Assembly: GCA_035468355.1 (NCBI GenBank)
Contig: DATITA010000120.1
Span: 1-64,000 of the forward strand
Reading direction: 5' to 3'
From: DATKSS01 sp035468355
Lineage (GTDB): Bacteria > Chloroflexota > Dormibacteria > Dormibacterales > Dormibacteraceae
Length of the DNA: 64,000 nt
Under the pieces are notes generated by a model. It had not been told where the DNA came from and made no database searches. It saw nothing but the letters and a program-made list of their open reading frames with translations. The stretch's first letter is position 1; every line of letters begins with the position of its first letter. This document shows positions 52,068 to 60,369 of this stretch, one piece after another. Position numbers and translations under genes: made by a program.

Positions 52068-53231
52068 ATGAACTTCGACCTCAGCGACGAGCAGCGCTCG
52101 ATCCGTGACACCTGCCGCGACTTCGCCCGCGAGGTCGTGGCCCCCGCGGCGGAGGAGCTCGACCGCAATCACAGCTTCGGCTACGACGTCATCCGGCAGA
52201 TGGGCGAGCTGGGGCTGTTTGGCCTGCCGTTTCCGGAGGAGTTCGGGGGCGCCGGCGCCGATTTCCTCTCGTTGTGCCTGGCCATCGAGGAGATCTCGAG
52301 GGCCGATGCAGGCGTCGGGATCACGCTCGAGGCCGCGGTTTGCCTGGGCGCTGCGCCCATCCACGACTTCGGAACACAGGAGCAGAAGGAGCGCTGGCTG
52401 CCGGAGCTGCTGGCCGGCCGCAAGCTGTGGGCGTTTGGCCTGACCGAGCCGGAAGCAGGCTCAGACGCGGGCGCCACCAAGACCCGTGCCGAGCTGCAGG
52501 ATGGAACCTGGGTGGTGAACGGGGCCAAGCAGTTCATCACCAACTGCGGCACCGAGATCTCGGCCGGAGTGACCGTCACCGCGGTGACGGGACCGGCCAA
52601 GGGGCACTCGCCGGAGATCACCGCGATCATGATCCCCACCGGCACGCCCGGTTACCACGTGCACGAGTCCTATCGAAAGCTCGGATGGCATTCCTCGGAC
52701 ACCCATCCGCTGAGCTTCGAGGACTGCGCGGTGCCCGAGGAAAACCTGCTTGGAGCGCGCGGTGGCGGTTACCGCCAATTCCTGCACACCCTGACCGGCG
52801 GGCGCATCGCCATCGCCGCCCTTTCGGTGGGCCTGGCACAAGCGTGCCTCGACGCCGCGCTTTCGTACGCGAAGGACCGCAAGACGTTCGGCAAAGCCAT
52901 CTCGAAGCACCAGGGGATCCAGTTCAAGCTCGCCGACATGGCGATGGAGACCGAGCTGGCCAGGACGATGGTCTACCGGGCGGCGTCCGCCTACGCGCAC
53001 TCCGGCAAGGAGACGACCGACGAGTGCCGGATGCTCGCCGCCATGTGCAAGCTGTACGCGTCCGAGGCCTGCAAGCGGGCAGCCGACAACGCCGTGCAAA
53101 TCCACGGCGGCTACGGCTTCATGGAGGACTACCCCGTCGCGCGCTACTGGCGCGACGTCAAGATCAACGAGATCGGCGAGGGGACCTCGGAGGTCCAGAG
53201 AATGCTGATCGCGCGCCTGCTGGGTTGCTGA
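52068..53231 (+). CDS. Acyl-CoA dehydrogenase
   Basis: 387 aa. NFDLSDEQRSIRDTCRDFARE, FGLTEPEAGSDAGATKTRA (FAD/substrate loop), FITNCG, KTFGKAISKHQGIQFKLADM and QIHGGYGFMEDYPVARYWRDVKINEIGEGTSEVQRM with the catalytic-type Glu in GEGTSE. FAD enzyme of the short/medium-chain class that passes electrons to ETF. Start ATG at 52068. Confidence 0.94.
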   Translation: MNFDLSDEQRSIRDTCRDFAREVVAPAAEELDRNHSFGYDVIRQMGELGLFGLPFPEEFGGAGADFLSLCLAIEEISRADAGVGITLEAAVCLGAAPIHDFGTQEQKERWLPELLAGRKLWAFGLTEPEAGSDAGATKTRAELQDGTWVVNGAKQFITNCGTEISAGVTVTAVTGPAKGHSPEITAIMIPTGTPGYHVHESYRKLGWHSSDTHPLSFEDCAVPEENLLGARGGGYRQFLHTLTGGRIAIAALSVGLAQACLDAALSYAKDRKTFGKAISKHQGIQFKLADMAMETELARTMVYRAASAYAHSGKETTDECRMLAAMCKLYASEACKRAADNAVQIHGGYGFMEDYPVARYWRDVKINEIGEGTSEVQRMLIARLLGC

Positions 53232-53270
53232 CGAGGCGTGCGCCCGCCTATCTGATGCCAAGGGGAGACT

Positions 53271-53391
53271 TAGGCCTGATTTACTCCGGCCGTCTCCTGA
53301 CGCGCACTTTCCAATCGCCGCCATGCGTCGCCCGGGAGAGGAGGGGGTACCGCGGGGGAGGACGTCTGTCCTTCCCCGCGCCTATTTATCG
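53271..53391. repeat. Dispersed repeat A, copy 2
   Basis: Begins TAGGCCTGATTTACTCCGGC and runs through GCGCACTTTCCAATCGCCGC and GAGAGGAGGGGG to CTTCCCCGCGCCTATTTATC. It aligns with 27146-27275 along its length. As there, it fills the gap between convergent genes and touches the stop codon of the leftward gene. Confidence 0.65.
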
Positions 53392-54648
53392 GTAGACGCC
53401 GTTGTGGCCCAGGCTGTGCAAGCCGACGTTGGGAAAGTAGGTCAGGCCATGGTCCTGCGAGCCGACCGGGATCTTGGCCAGGAGCTGCCCGGTGACCGTG
53501 CTCATCACGTAGACCGTCGCGTGATAGCGGCCTGAGGCCCACAGCTGCGTGCCGTCCGGGTTGACCTGAAGCATGTCGGGGCTTCCTCCCCCGGGGATGA
53601 TCCATTTTGCGACCACGCGGCGGGTGGCGAAATCGATCACTGAGAACGAGCTCTCCAACCGGTTGGAGACGTAGAGCGACTTCGTGTCGCGTGAGATGGC
53701 CAGGCCGTGCGCGCCCCGTCCCGTCGGGATGAACTGGAGCTCTTTCATCGAGACCGGGTCGATCACGGAGACTCCCATCCGTCCCTGGTTCGACACGTAG
53801 AACACGCTGCCATCGGGCGAGAGCTTGACGTCGATCGGAAGGCCGCCCACGTGCACTGAGCCGGCCAGCGCCATCCTGTTGACATCGACTTTCGCCACCA
53901 CGCCGCTGTATTCGGTGGAGATCATCAGGTAGCTGCCGTCGGCGCTGAAGTCCAGGTGGTCGGCGCCGGGCCAAGGGATGCCGACCGACTTCAGCAGCTT
54001 CCACCCGTTGCGCGGATCTCGGAACTCGATGCGTCGGAACCTTTCCACCACGTCGATGGCCTTGGTGCCGTCAGGGGTGAAGTACAGGTTGTAAGGAAAG
54101 GGGATCGAGATGACCTGGCCGGTCGGCCGGCCCGTGTGGATGTCGAGCACCGTCAGGCTGCTCGAGCCCTCGTTCTCGACGTAGAGGGCGCCCAGGTCCC
54201 ATGCCGGCGTGATGTGGTGAGGGATCGAACCAGCGGCATACCGATCGACCACCTTGAAGGTTCGAGGGTCGATCACGTCGACCGTGTTAGAGCTGCTGTT
54301 GGGCACGTAAACCCGCGGGGGGAGCTCGCAGAGCGGGCACGGCACCGTCCCAGACATCGTGCTCTCGTAGACGTTCGCCGCTGCCGGGGGAAGGCTCGAC
54401 TGCTGTACATCGGGGGCAGGCAGCAGGCGCGCGGGCTCGGTGTTGGCGACAGGCACAGCCGGGGCCGGGGGCACCATCGGCGGGGCGGTGAGGACGACCG
54501 CGAGCACGACGGCCGCGGGGCTCAGGATCGCAAACGTGAAAACCGCCGCTACAAAGACGCGGAAGATGCGAGACCTGAACGCGGCGCCAAGGCCCGCCGG
54601 GAGGCTCTTACTCGTCTGGAAGGTCTTCAAGTTTGGGGGCGAGCTCAC
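53386..54648 (-). CDS. Membrane-anchored YVTN/YncE-like beta-propeller protein
   Basis: About 420 aa from a GTG at 54648. One N-terminal membrane segment (VFVAAVFTFAILSPAAVVLAVVL), a Pro/Ala-rich linker, a CPLC motif (GTVPCPLCELPPRVYVPN), then about seven propeller blades (NTVDVIDPRTFKVVDRYAAG, VSVIDPVSMKELQFIPTGRG, FSVIDFATRRVVAKW). External protein of unknown role, perhaps with a haem- or metal-linked CxxC. The frame runs 41 nt into the upstream gene; a TTG at 54630 is an alternative start. Confidence 0.82.
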   Translation of the reverse strand: MSSPPNLKTFQTSKSLPAGLGAAFRSRIFRVFVAAVFTFAILSPAAVVLAVVLTAPPMVPPAPAVPVANTEPARLLPAPDVQQSSLPPAAANVYESTMSGTVPCPLCELPPRVYVPNSSSNTVDVIDPRTFKVVDRYAAGSIPHHITPAWDLGALYVENEGSSSLTVLDIHTGRPTGQVISIPFPYNLYFTPDGTKAIDVVERFRRIEFRDPRNGWKLLKSVGIPWPGADHLDFSADGSYLMISTEYSGVVAKVDVNRMALAGSVHVGGLPIDVKLSPDGSVFYVSNQGRMGVSVIDPVSMKELQFIPTGRGAHGLAISRDTKSLYVSNRLESSFSVIDFATRRVVAKWIIPGGGSPDMLQVNPDGTQLWASGRYHATVYVMSTVTGQLLAKIPVGSQDHGLTYFPNVGLHSLGHNGVYR

Positions 54649-55030
54649 ATACCCACCGCCCATCGTCGAGGCGGCGGATGAAGCGAGCATACCCTTGATT
54701 TCGCGCTACGTTGAGAAATTGCTCCTGGGTGATCAGAGTGCGCAGCCGCGCCAGGTCGGCGTAGGTGTTGTCGCGCATGATGCCGCCGACCACGCCCGCG
54801 AGCTCGCGCCACTGGCCTTCGGAGAGAGGCTCGCCGTAGCCTGCGATCGTGACCATGAGGGCGGCGGTGGCGCCGGTGATGGTTTCGGGCAGGAGTTTTT
54901 CCGATTTGGCACGGCCGATGATCTCGCGACCGGTGCTGATGATGTCCGCGATGCGATCGCGGCGCACGCCGATGATGTCGCGCCCACTGCCAACAGTGGT
55001 GCCCTCGAGATACCTGGGTCCTGCTTCCAT
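54608..55030 (-). CDS. Hypothetical protein (140 aa)
   Basis: Soluble, mostly helical: DIIGVRRDRIADIISTGREIIGRAKSEKLLPETITGATAALMVTIAGYG, then QWRELAGVVGGIMRDNTYADLARLRTLITQEQFLN and a C-terminal RFIRRLDDGRWVCELAP. No family recognised. ATG at 55030 with AAGGAT as ribosome-binding site and TAGAAT as a possible -10. It overlaps the beta-propeller gene. Confidence 0.65.
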   Translation of the reverse strand: MEAGPRYLEGTTVGSGRDIIGVRRDRIADIISTGREIIGRAKSEKLLPETITGATAALMVTIAGYGEPLSEGQWRELAGVVGGIMRDNTYADLARLRTLITQEQFLNVARNQGYARFIRRLDDGRWVCELAPKLEDLPDE

Positions 55031-55060
55031 GCCGGATCCTTATTCTAGTTAAGGCATCAC

Positions 55061-56179
55061 TTGGACCTTGAACTCGCCCCTGAGCACGCGGCTTTTCGGT
55101 CCGCCGTACGCGAGCTGGCGCAGGGGGTCGCCCGGCCGCTGGCGGCCGAGGTAGACCGCGACCACCGGTTCCCGATCGAAGCGGTCGAAGCCGCCGCCGA
55201 GGCCGGTCTGCTGGGCGTTCTGATTCCTCGGGATTACGGCGGCGCCGGGTTGGACGCGCTGGCGTTTGCGATCTGCATCGAGGAGCTGGCGCAGGCATGC
55301 GCTTCGACGTCGGTGATCGTCGACGTGCACACGAGCGTCGGCAGCGAGCCCATCCTTTTGTTCGGCGACGAGGACCAGAAGCGTCGGTGGCTGCCCGACC
55401 TCGCCTCGGGCAAGCTGCTCGGCGCATTCGCCCTGACAGAGCCGGCGTCCGGCTCGGACGCCGCATCCCTCAAGGCGACCGCGAGGCCCAGCGCCAACGG
55501 CTACATCCTGAACGGGACCAAGGTCTTCATCACCAACGTCGGGCGGGCGGGCCTCTACGTGGTCTTCGCCCGCACCGGGTCGGATGAGAAGGCGGCCGGG
55601 GTCAGCGCTTTCCTGGTCCCGGCGGACTCCCCCGGCCTTCGGGTGGGCCAAATCTTCTCCAAGATGGGCCTCAACGGTTCGCCGACGGGCGAGCTCGTCC
55701 TCGAGGACGTCGAGGTGCCCGGCGCCAACCGCCTGGGCGCCGAGGGGCAGGGTTTCACCGTCGCGATGCGCGCGCTCGACTCTGGCCGCATCGGCATCTC
55801 CGGCCAGGCCCTGGGCATCGCGCAGGCGGCCGTCGAGGAGACGCGGGAGCTCATGAAGGACCGAGGCCATGAACAGGGCGACGAGTTTCTGCTCGCCGAC
55901 ATGGCGACACGGCTCGAGTCTGCGCGGCTGCTCGCCTACCACGCGGCATGGCTCTGCAGCCGGGGCCGTCCCTTCACCCGGCAGGCGTCGATGGCTAAGC
56001 TGCACTGCACGGACACTGCGATGCAGCTGGCGATCGACGCGCTGCAGGTGGCGGGGGAGTCGGGCGCCGTGTCGGGCAGCCCGTTTGAGCGACACATCCG
56101 CGACGCGAAAGCGCTGCAGATCTACGAGGGGTCGAATCAGATCCAGCGCATGGTAATCGCCAGAGAGTTGCTCCGCTAA
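55061..56179 (+). CDS. Acyl-CoA dehydrogenase
   Basis: 372 aa, TTG start. ALTEPASGSDAASLKATA, GTKVFITNVGRAGLYVVFA, KMGLNGSPTGELVLEDVEVP and IRDAKALQIYEGSNQIQRMVIAREL with the catalytic Glu in YEGSNQIQR. It belongs to the butyryl/short-branched acyl-CoA dehydrogenase group. TATTCT at 55041 is a possible -10. Followed directly by another acyl-CoA dehydrogenase gene. Confidence 0.94.
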   Translation: MDLELAPEHAAFRSAVRELAQGVARPLAAEVDRDHRFPIEAVEAAAEAGLLGVLIPRDYGGAGLDALAFAICIEELAQACASTSVIVDVHTSVGSEPILLFGDEDQKRRWLPDLASGKLLGAFALTEPASGSDAASLKATARPSANGYILNGTKVFITNVGRAGLYVVFARTGSDEKAAGVSAFLVPADSPGLRVGQIFSKMGLNGSPTGELVLEDVEVPGANRLGAEGQGFTVAMRALDSGRIGISGQALGIAQAAVEETRELMKDRGHEQGDEFLLADMATRLESARLLAYHAAWLCSRGRPFTRQASMAKLHCTDTAMQLAIDALQVAGESGAVSGSPFERHIRDAKALQIYEGSNQIQRMVIARELLR

Positions 56180-56182
56180 GCT
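56177..56182 (+). promoter_or_regulatory. Putative leaderless -10 box overlapping a stop codon
   Basis: TAAGCT begins with the stop of the upstream dehydrogenase and ends 7 nt before the ATG at 56190, so the downstream gene may have its own leaderless transcript. Confidence 0.35.
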
Positions 56183-56189
56183 CACCCCA

Positions 56190-57329
56190 ATGGATTTCGA
56201 GTTCTCGGACGAGCAGATCGCGATCAGGGACACCATCCGGGAGCTGGTTCAGGACCGCGTGGCCCCACGCGCTGCGGAGATCGACCAAACCGCCGAGTAC
56301 CCCAAAGACATCGAGAAGCTCTTCGCCGAAAACGGGATCCTGGGCATCCCTTTTCCCGAGCAGTACGGTGGCATCTCGGGATCGTCGGTCACCATCTGCA
56401 TGGGGATCGAAGAGATCGCCAAGGCGTGTGCGAGCTCGTCTCTGATCCTTGCGGTCCAGGCGCTTGGCTCATACCCGATCCTGGTCGCGGGGTCCGAGGA
56501 GCAGAAGAAGAGACTGTGCCCGCCCCTCGCCTCAGGTGAGAAGGTGGCCGCCTACGCGCTCTCGGAGACAGGCAGCGGATCCGACGCCGCGGCGATGAAG
56601 ACGAGCGCGAAGCGTTATGGCGACGAGTACGTGCTCAACGGCGCCAAGCAGTTCATCACCCACGGCAGCATTGCGGGGACCCTGGTGGTTTTCGCGCAGA
56701 CCGATCCGGACTCCGACCATCACGGCATCTCAGCGTTCGTGCTCGAGCGTGAGACGAGCCCCTGGCTGGCGCCCAAGCTCGAGCACAAGCTCGGGATTCG
56801 GGGCTCGCCCACCGCCGAGATCGTCTTCGAGGATGTCAAGGTCCCCGTTACCAACCGGCTCGGCGAAGAGGGCGCCGGCTTCAAGATCGCCCTCGCGGTG
56901 CTGGATCGCTCGCGGCCGGGCATCGGCGCCCAGGCGCTCGGCATCGCCGAAGGGGCCTTCGACTACGCCCTCAACTACGTCAAAGAACGGCAGCAGTTCG
57001 GACAGCCGATCTCGGCGTTCCAGGGCATCCAGTTCATGCTCGCGGACATCGCGACGCAGATCGAGGCCGCGCGCCATCTCGTGTATCGCGCCGCGACCAA
57101 GGTGGACGCCAAAGCTCCGGACCTGACCAAGATCGCAGCCATGGCGAAGCTGTTCGCATCGGACATGGCGATGCGGGTCACCACCGACTGCGTGCAGCTG
57201 CTCGGAGGCTACGGCTACATCTCGGATTACCCGGTCGAGCGGATGATGCGAGACGCGAAGATCACGCAGATCTACGAGGGGACCAACCAGATCCAGCGCG
57301 TGGTGGTGGCCAGGGCGCTGCTGCGTTGA
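56190..57329 (+). CDS. Acyl-CoA dehydrogenase
   Basis: 379 aa. DFEFSDEQIAIRDTIRELVQDRVAPRAAEID, ALSETGSGSDAAAMKTSA, HKLGIRGSPTAEIVFEDVKVP, QFGQPISAFQGIQFMLADIA and RDAKITQIYEGTNQIQRVVVARALLR with catalytic Glu in YEGTNQIQR. It resembles the isobutyryl/2-methylbutyryl/butyryl-CoA dehydrogenase branch, consistent with branched acyl-CoA use and the isobutyryl-type mutase. The stop overlaps the next start. Confidence 0.94.
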   Translation: MDFEFSDEQIAIRDTIRELVQDRVAPRAAEIDQTAEYPKDIEKLFAENGILGIPFPEQYGGISGSSVTICMGIEEIAKACASSSLILAVQALGSYPILVAGSEEQKKRLCPPLASGEKVAAYALSETGSGSDAAAMKTSAKRYGDEYVLNGAKQFITHGSIAGTLVVFAQTDPDSDHHGISAFVLERETSPWLAPKLEHKLGIRGSPTAEIVFEDVKVPVTNRLGEEGAGFKIALAVLDRSRPGIGAQALGIAEGAFDYALNYVKERQQFGQPISAFQGIQFMLADIATQIEAARHLVYRAATKVDAKAPDLTKIAAMAKLFASDMAMRVTTDCVQLLGGYGYISDYPVERMMRDAKITQIYEGTNQIQRVVVARALLR

Positions 57330-57700
57330 GCGCGGTCGCGCCGCCTCCGCCGCCCCTCCCGGCGGTCGCACCGTACTATCCGCCTCCGTCCTCACCGCCT
57401 CCCCGGCAATCCCGGAGCGGAACCGACGGACGCGCCATAGCCTCGCTGCTGGCCGCCGTCATGGGACTACTGCTCGGCCTGCCCCTCGGGATCCCAGGTT
57501 TGGTCCTCGGTCCCATCGCGTATTTCTTGGGCAAGTCGGCGGTGGGCCGCGTCGACAGCTCTGAGGGAGCCCTCGGCGGCCGCGGCGCCGCGGTCGCCGG
57601 CTGGGTCATGGGAGTGGTCGCGACGGCGATCGGAGCGGCCGTGACGCTGGTCTGGCTGGTGGTCGTCCTCGTCGCCGTGTCCGGTACTCCCTCGGGCTGA
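57326..57700 (+). CDS. DUF4190-type small membrane protein
   Basis: 124 aa, TTG start overlapping the dehydrogenase stop. Pro-rich cytosolic N-terminus (VAPPPPPLPAVAPYYPPP), then AIASLLAAVMGLLLGLPLGIPGLVLGPIAYFLG and GRGAAVAGWVMGVVATAIGAAVTLVWLVVVLV, two hydrophobic blocks as in DUF4190. Role unknown; related to the gene at 58377. Confidence 0.78.
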   Translation: MSAVAPPPPPLPAVAPYYPPPSSPPPRQSRSGTDGRAIASLLAAVMGLLLGLPLGIPGLVLGPIAYFLGKSAVGRVDSSEGALGGRGAAVAGWVMGVVATAIGAAVTLVWLVVVLVAVSGTPSG

Positions 57701-57705
57701 CAGGG

Positions 57706-58365
57706 GTGGACCGGGTCACCGAGGCGTTCGCCTGGCCGGCCCGCGACCCGCAGTGGGTCTCCAAGGTGGTGGTCATCGGGCTGATCCTGCTGATCCCGGT
57801 CGTGGGCGCGATCAACGGCGTCGGCTGGATGCTCGCCGCCCTCGAGCGGGTACGCGCTGGGCGCGATGGGTTGCCGCCTGCCAACCTGAGGTACATCGGC
57901 CGCGGATTCCGGCTTTTCGTGGTCGCCTTCATTTACGGGCTCGCGATCGCACTGATCGCAGGACTGGTGTATCTGCCGGCCGTGCTGATCTTCATCAACG
58001 AGGGTCGCGGCAGCGCCAATGCAGCCGCTGTTTCGGGAGGCGTGCTGCTCAGCCTCCTGAGCTTCAGCCTCGCAACCTTGGGCTCTCTTGCGCTCAATTT
58101 CGCCATGCCCTCCATCGTGCTTGCGACCGAGCGCGGAGGGATCGCCGGGGGCCTGCGGGTCCTGGAGGTGGTGCGCGCCGTCCGAGCTTCTCTCGCGGCA
58201 AGCCTGGTTGCCGGGCTTATGCTGATCGCCGCAAGCTTCATCGGTTCGGTCGGAATCGTCGCGTGCGGCGTCGGAGTCCTCTTCAGCACGGGTTACTCGC
58301 TGGCCATGCAGGCGTGGATCGTTCATTGTTTCGAGCAGGGCTCGAGCCCGGCGAAAGCCGCGTAA
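57706..58365 (+). CDS. DUF4013-type membrane protein
   Basis: 219 aa, GTG start. AFAWPARDPQWVSKVVVIGLILLIPVVGAINGVGWMLAALERV is the DUF4013 N-terminal pattern, followed by LPPANLRYIGRGFRLFVVAFIYGLAIALIAGLVYLP and further membrane segments. Four or five spans in all. Unknown role; it is flanked by two DUF4190 proteins, suggesting a common membrane assembly. Confidence 0.82.
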   Translation: MDRVTEAFAWPARDPQWVSKVVVIGLILLIPVVGAINGVGWMLAALERVRAGRDGLPPANLRYIGRGFRLFVVAFIYGLAIALIAGLVYLPAVLIFINEGRGSANAAAVSGGVLLSLLSFSLATLGSLALNFAMPSIVLATERGGIAGGLRVLEVVRAVRASLAASLVAGLMLIAASFIGSVGIVACGVGVLFSTGYSLAMQAWIVHCFEQGSSPAKAA

Positions 58366-58376
58366 GGAGGAGTTGA

Positions 58377-58853
58377 ATGTCGGACCTGCCACCGCCACCG
58401 CCGCCACCGTCGGGCCCAGACGTCCCGCCGCCGCCTCCGAGTGGTGGTGGGTTCCCGCCGCCTCCGCCTCCGAGTAGTGGAGGGTTCGCTCCGCCGCCGC
58501 CTCCGAGTGGTGGAGGGTTCGTGCCCCCGCCCCCAGGGGGCTTTGCGACCGGCGGGGCCGGCTATGCCGCCCCGCGTACCGACGGCCTGGCCATCGCCTC
58601 GCTCGTGGTTGGGATCATCGGCCTGGTCTGCTCCTTCGGGTGCCTGGGCATCGTGCTGGGCCCTGCCGCGGCGATCATGGGCTTCATCTCGCGCCAGCGG
58701 ATCGCGTCCAGTGGCGGGTCGCTCGCCGGCGGGACGCTGGCGATCATCGGGTTGATTCTCGGGGTGGTCGGCTTTCTCGCCAGCGTCGGATTCTTCTTCC
58801 TCTACCTCACGGGCGCCATTCACTCCGCAACCTTCAGCTCGCCGACGCCGTGA
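58377..58853 (+). CDS. DUF4190-type membrane protein with Pro/Gly repeat tail
   Basis: 158 aa with one of the best ribosome-binding sites here (AAGGAGG, 58364-58370, 6 nt before ATG). The N-terminal 60 residues contain three PPPPPSGGGF-like repeats. Then GLAIASLVVGIIGLVCSFGCLGIVLGPAAAIMGFISRQRI and GTLAIIGLILGVVGFLASVGFFFLYL form the DUF4190 membrane part. The repeats are probably cytosolic and may bind partners. Function unknown. Confidence 0.82.
   Translation: MSDLPPPPPPPSGPDVPPPPPSGGGFPPPPPPSSGGFAPPPPPSGGGFVPPPPGGFATGGAGYAAPRTDGLAIASLVVGIIGLVCSFGCLGIVLGPAAAIMGFISRQRIASSGGSLAGGTLAIIGLILGVVGFLASVGFFFLYLTGAIHSATFSSPTP
58425..58520 (+). repeat. Three in-frame repeats coding PPPPPSGGGF-like units
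   Basis: Units of 30-36 bp built on CCGCCTCCGAGTGGTGGAGG TTC. They stay in frame inside the DUF4190 gene and are likely to vary in copy number. Confidence 0.7.
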
Positions 58854-58897
58854 CGTAACCAGTTCGCCTCCGTCGCCGTTTCACGGGACCTGGACAG

Positions 58898-58903
58898 TAG
58901 AAT
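58898..58903 (+). promoter_or_regulatory. Putative -10 box of the LCP gene
   Basis: TAGAAT lies 4 nt before the GTG at 58908 and 10 nt before the ATG at 58914. Geometry suggests a leaderless or nearly leaderless transcript using the ATG. Confidence 0.35.
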
Positions 58904-58907
58904 CTCC

Positions 58908-60365
58908 GTGCGCATGGTTAGGGCCAGGCCTCGAAAGGCCAGGCGATCTCGCTACAACGTCTCCTACCGCCTGACCAGGTCGGTCCCCGCGGCGCTCGTT
59001 GCCGTCCTCTTGCTGACGGTGCTCGTGGGGGCGACCCTCACGTACAAGCGCTTCGACGACTTCATCAGCGCGACCACGGGCCACCACATCAACCCCATCG
59101 GTGAGGTGGTGCAGGCGGTCGAGCCCACGCAGGGCACGATTGCGTACAAGCTGAAGCACGGCCAGCAGGTCAACATCCTGCTGCTCGGAATGGGCGGATA
59201 CGAGAACGACGCCCCGTACCTCACCGACTCGATCATGGCCGTGACGATCGACCCGTCGAGCAACCGCGTCTCGATGGTTTCGGTTCCGCGAGACCTGGTC
59301 GTGCCCATGAACCTGCAGACGCCCTCTTCGAGGACCTGGACCAACAAGATCAACGCGGCGTACGAGGTGCCCCTCACGGACATCATCTGCTGTGTGGCGT
59401 CCCAGTACTCGGGACGCGATGCCGGCGGGCTGGCCGCGGAGCACGAGGTCGGCAAGGTCACGGGTCTCACATTCGACAAATACATCGCCGTGGACTTCGT
59501 CGCCTTCCGCGACATGGTCAACGCCCTCGGTGGAGTCGACGTGTGCCTGACCACCAACCTCGACGACCCCGAATACCCGAACTACCACAACGGCTACATG
59601 CCGATTCACTTCAAGGCCGGATGCCAGCACCTCAACGGCGAGCAGGCGCTCGAGATTGCGCGCTCCCGGCACGCGATCCAGCCGCAGCAGGCCTCAGACT
59701 TCGGCCGCGCGCGCCGGCAGCAGGACATCATGGAAGCGATCAAGAAGAAGGCGACCACGGTCAATGGGTTCGAGAAGGCGCCACAGCTGCTGGATGCCCT
59801 TCAGAAGAACATCCACACCGACATGTCGTTATCGGATATGAAGGCGGTCTTCGACTGGGGCAGGAACCTGCCGAACAGCTCGATCATCCGTTCCGCCTTG
59901 ACGGCGCCGTCCGGCGTCGGTGATGGCAACCTGCTGGATTCGTTCGACTGCGGCATGGGAGCGGGCGCCTCGCAGTTGTGCGCCGACGACCCGACCTACA
60001 CCATGATCCACAAGTACATCAGCTCGCTCTTCATCGACCCCAAGGCCCTGGCCGAGAAGGCGCCCGTGCAGTTTGCCAACGGCGCGACCAGATTCCCTGG
60101 CCTGGACGGGCGGGTCACCTCGATGTTCGACCCGACCGGTCTGCAGCTCGCGGATCCTGTCACCCACAAGCCTTCTGCGCAGACGGTGATCCTCGACTAC
60201 TCGGGCGGCAAGTTTCCTCTCACCGCCGCGTGGCTTCAGAGCTTCTTCGGGGGCACCGTCGTCCAGGCGACGCCTGCCAGCCCGGTCCCGGCCGCCGGTC
60301 AGCAGACCTACGGTCTGGTCGTGGTGCTCGGGCACGATTTCGCCCTACGCTTCTTGGGCGAGTGA
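58908..60365 (+). CDS. LytR-CpsA-Psr (LCP) family cell-wall glycopolymer ligase
   Basis: 485 aa. Basic N-terminus (RARPRKARRSRYN), one membrane span (VPAALVAVLLLTVLVGATL), then the LCP domain: NILLLGMGGYENDAPYLTDSIMAVTIDPSSNRVSMVSVPRDLVV, INAAYE, VDFVAFRDMVNALGGVDV, GEQALEIARSRHAIQPQQASDFGRARRQQDIM with the conserved Asp and Arg. A C-terminal LytR_C-like region ends with LVVVLGHDFALRFL. It attaches glycopolymers to peptidoglycan outside the membrane. Start could be the ATG at 58914. Confidence 0.93.
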   Translation: MRMVRARPRKARRSRYNVSYRLTRSVPAALVAVLLLTVLVGATLTYKRFDDFISATTGHHINPIGEVVQAVEPTQGTIAYKLKHGQQVNILLLGMGGYENDAPYLTDSIMAVTIDPSSNRVSMVSVPRDLVVPMNLQTPSSRTWTNKINAAYEVPLTDIICCVASQYSGRDAGGLAAEHEVGKVTGLTFDKYIAVDFVAFRDMVNALGGVDVCLTTNLDDPEYPNYHNGYMPIHFKAGCQHLNGEQALEIARSRHAIQPQQASDFGRARRQQDIMEAIKKKATTVNGFEKAPQLLDALQKNIHTDMSLSDMKAVFDWGRNLPNSSIIRSALTAPSGVGDGNLLDSFDCGMGAGASQLCADDPTYTMIHKYISSLFIDPKALAEKAPVQFANGATRFPGLDGRVTSMFDPTGLQLADPVTHKPSAQTVILDYSGGKFPLTAAWLQSFFGGTVVQATPASPVPAAGQQTYGLVVVLGHDFALRFLGE

Positions 60366-60369
60366 GAAT

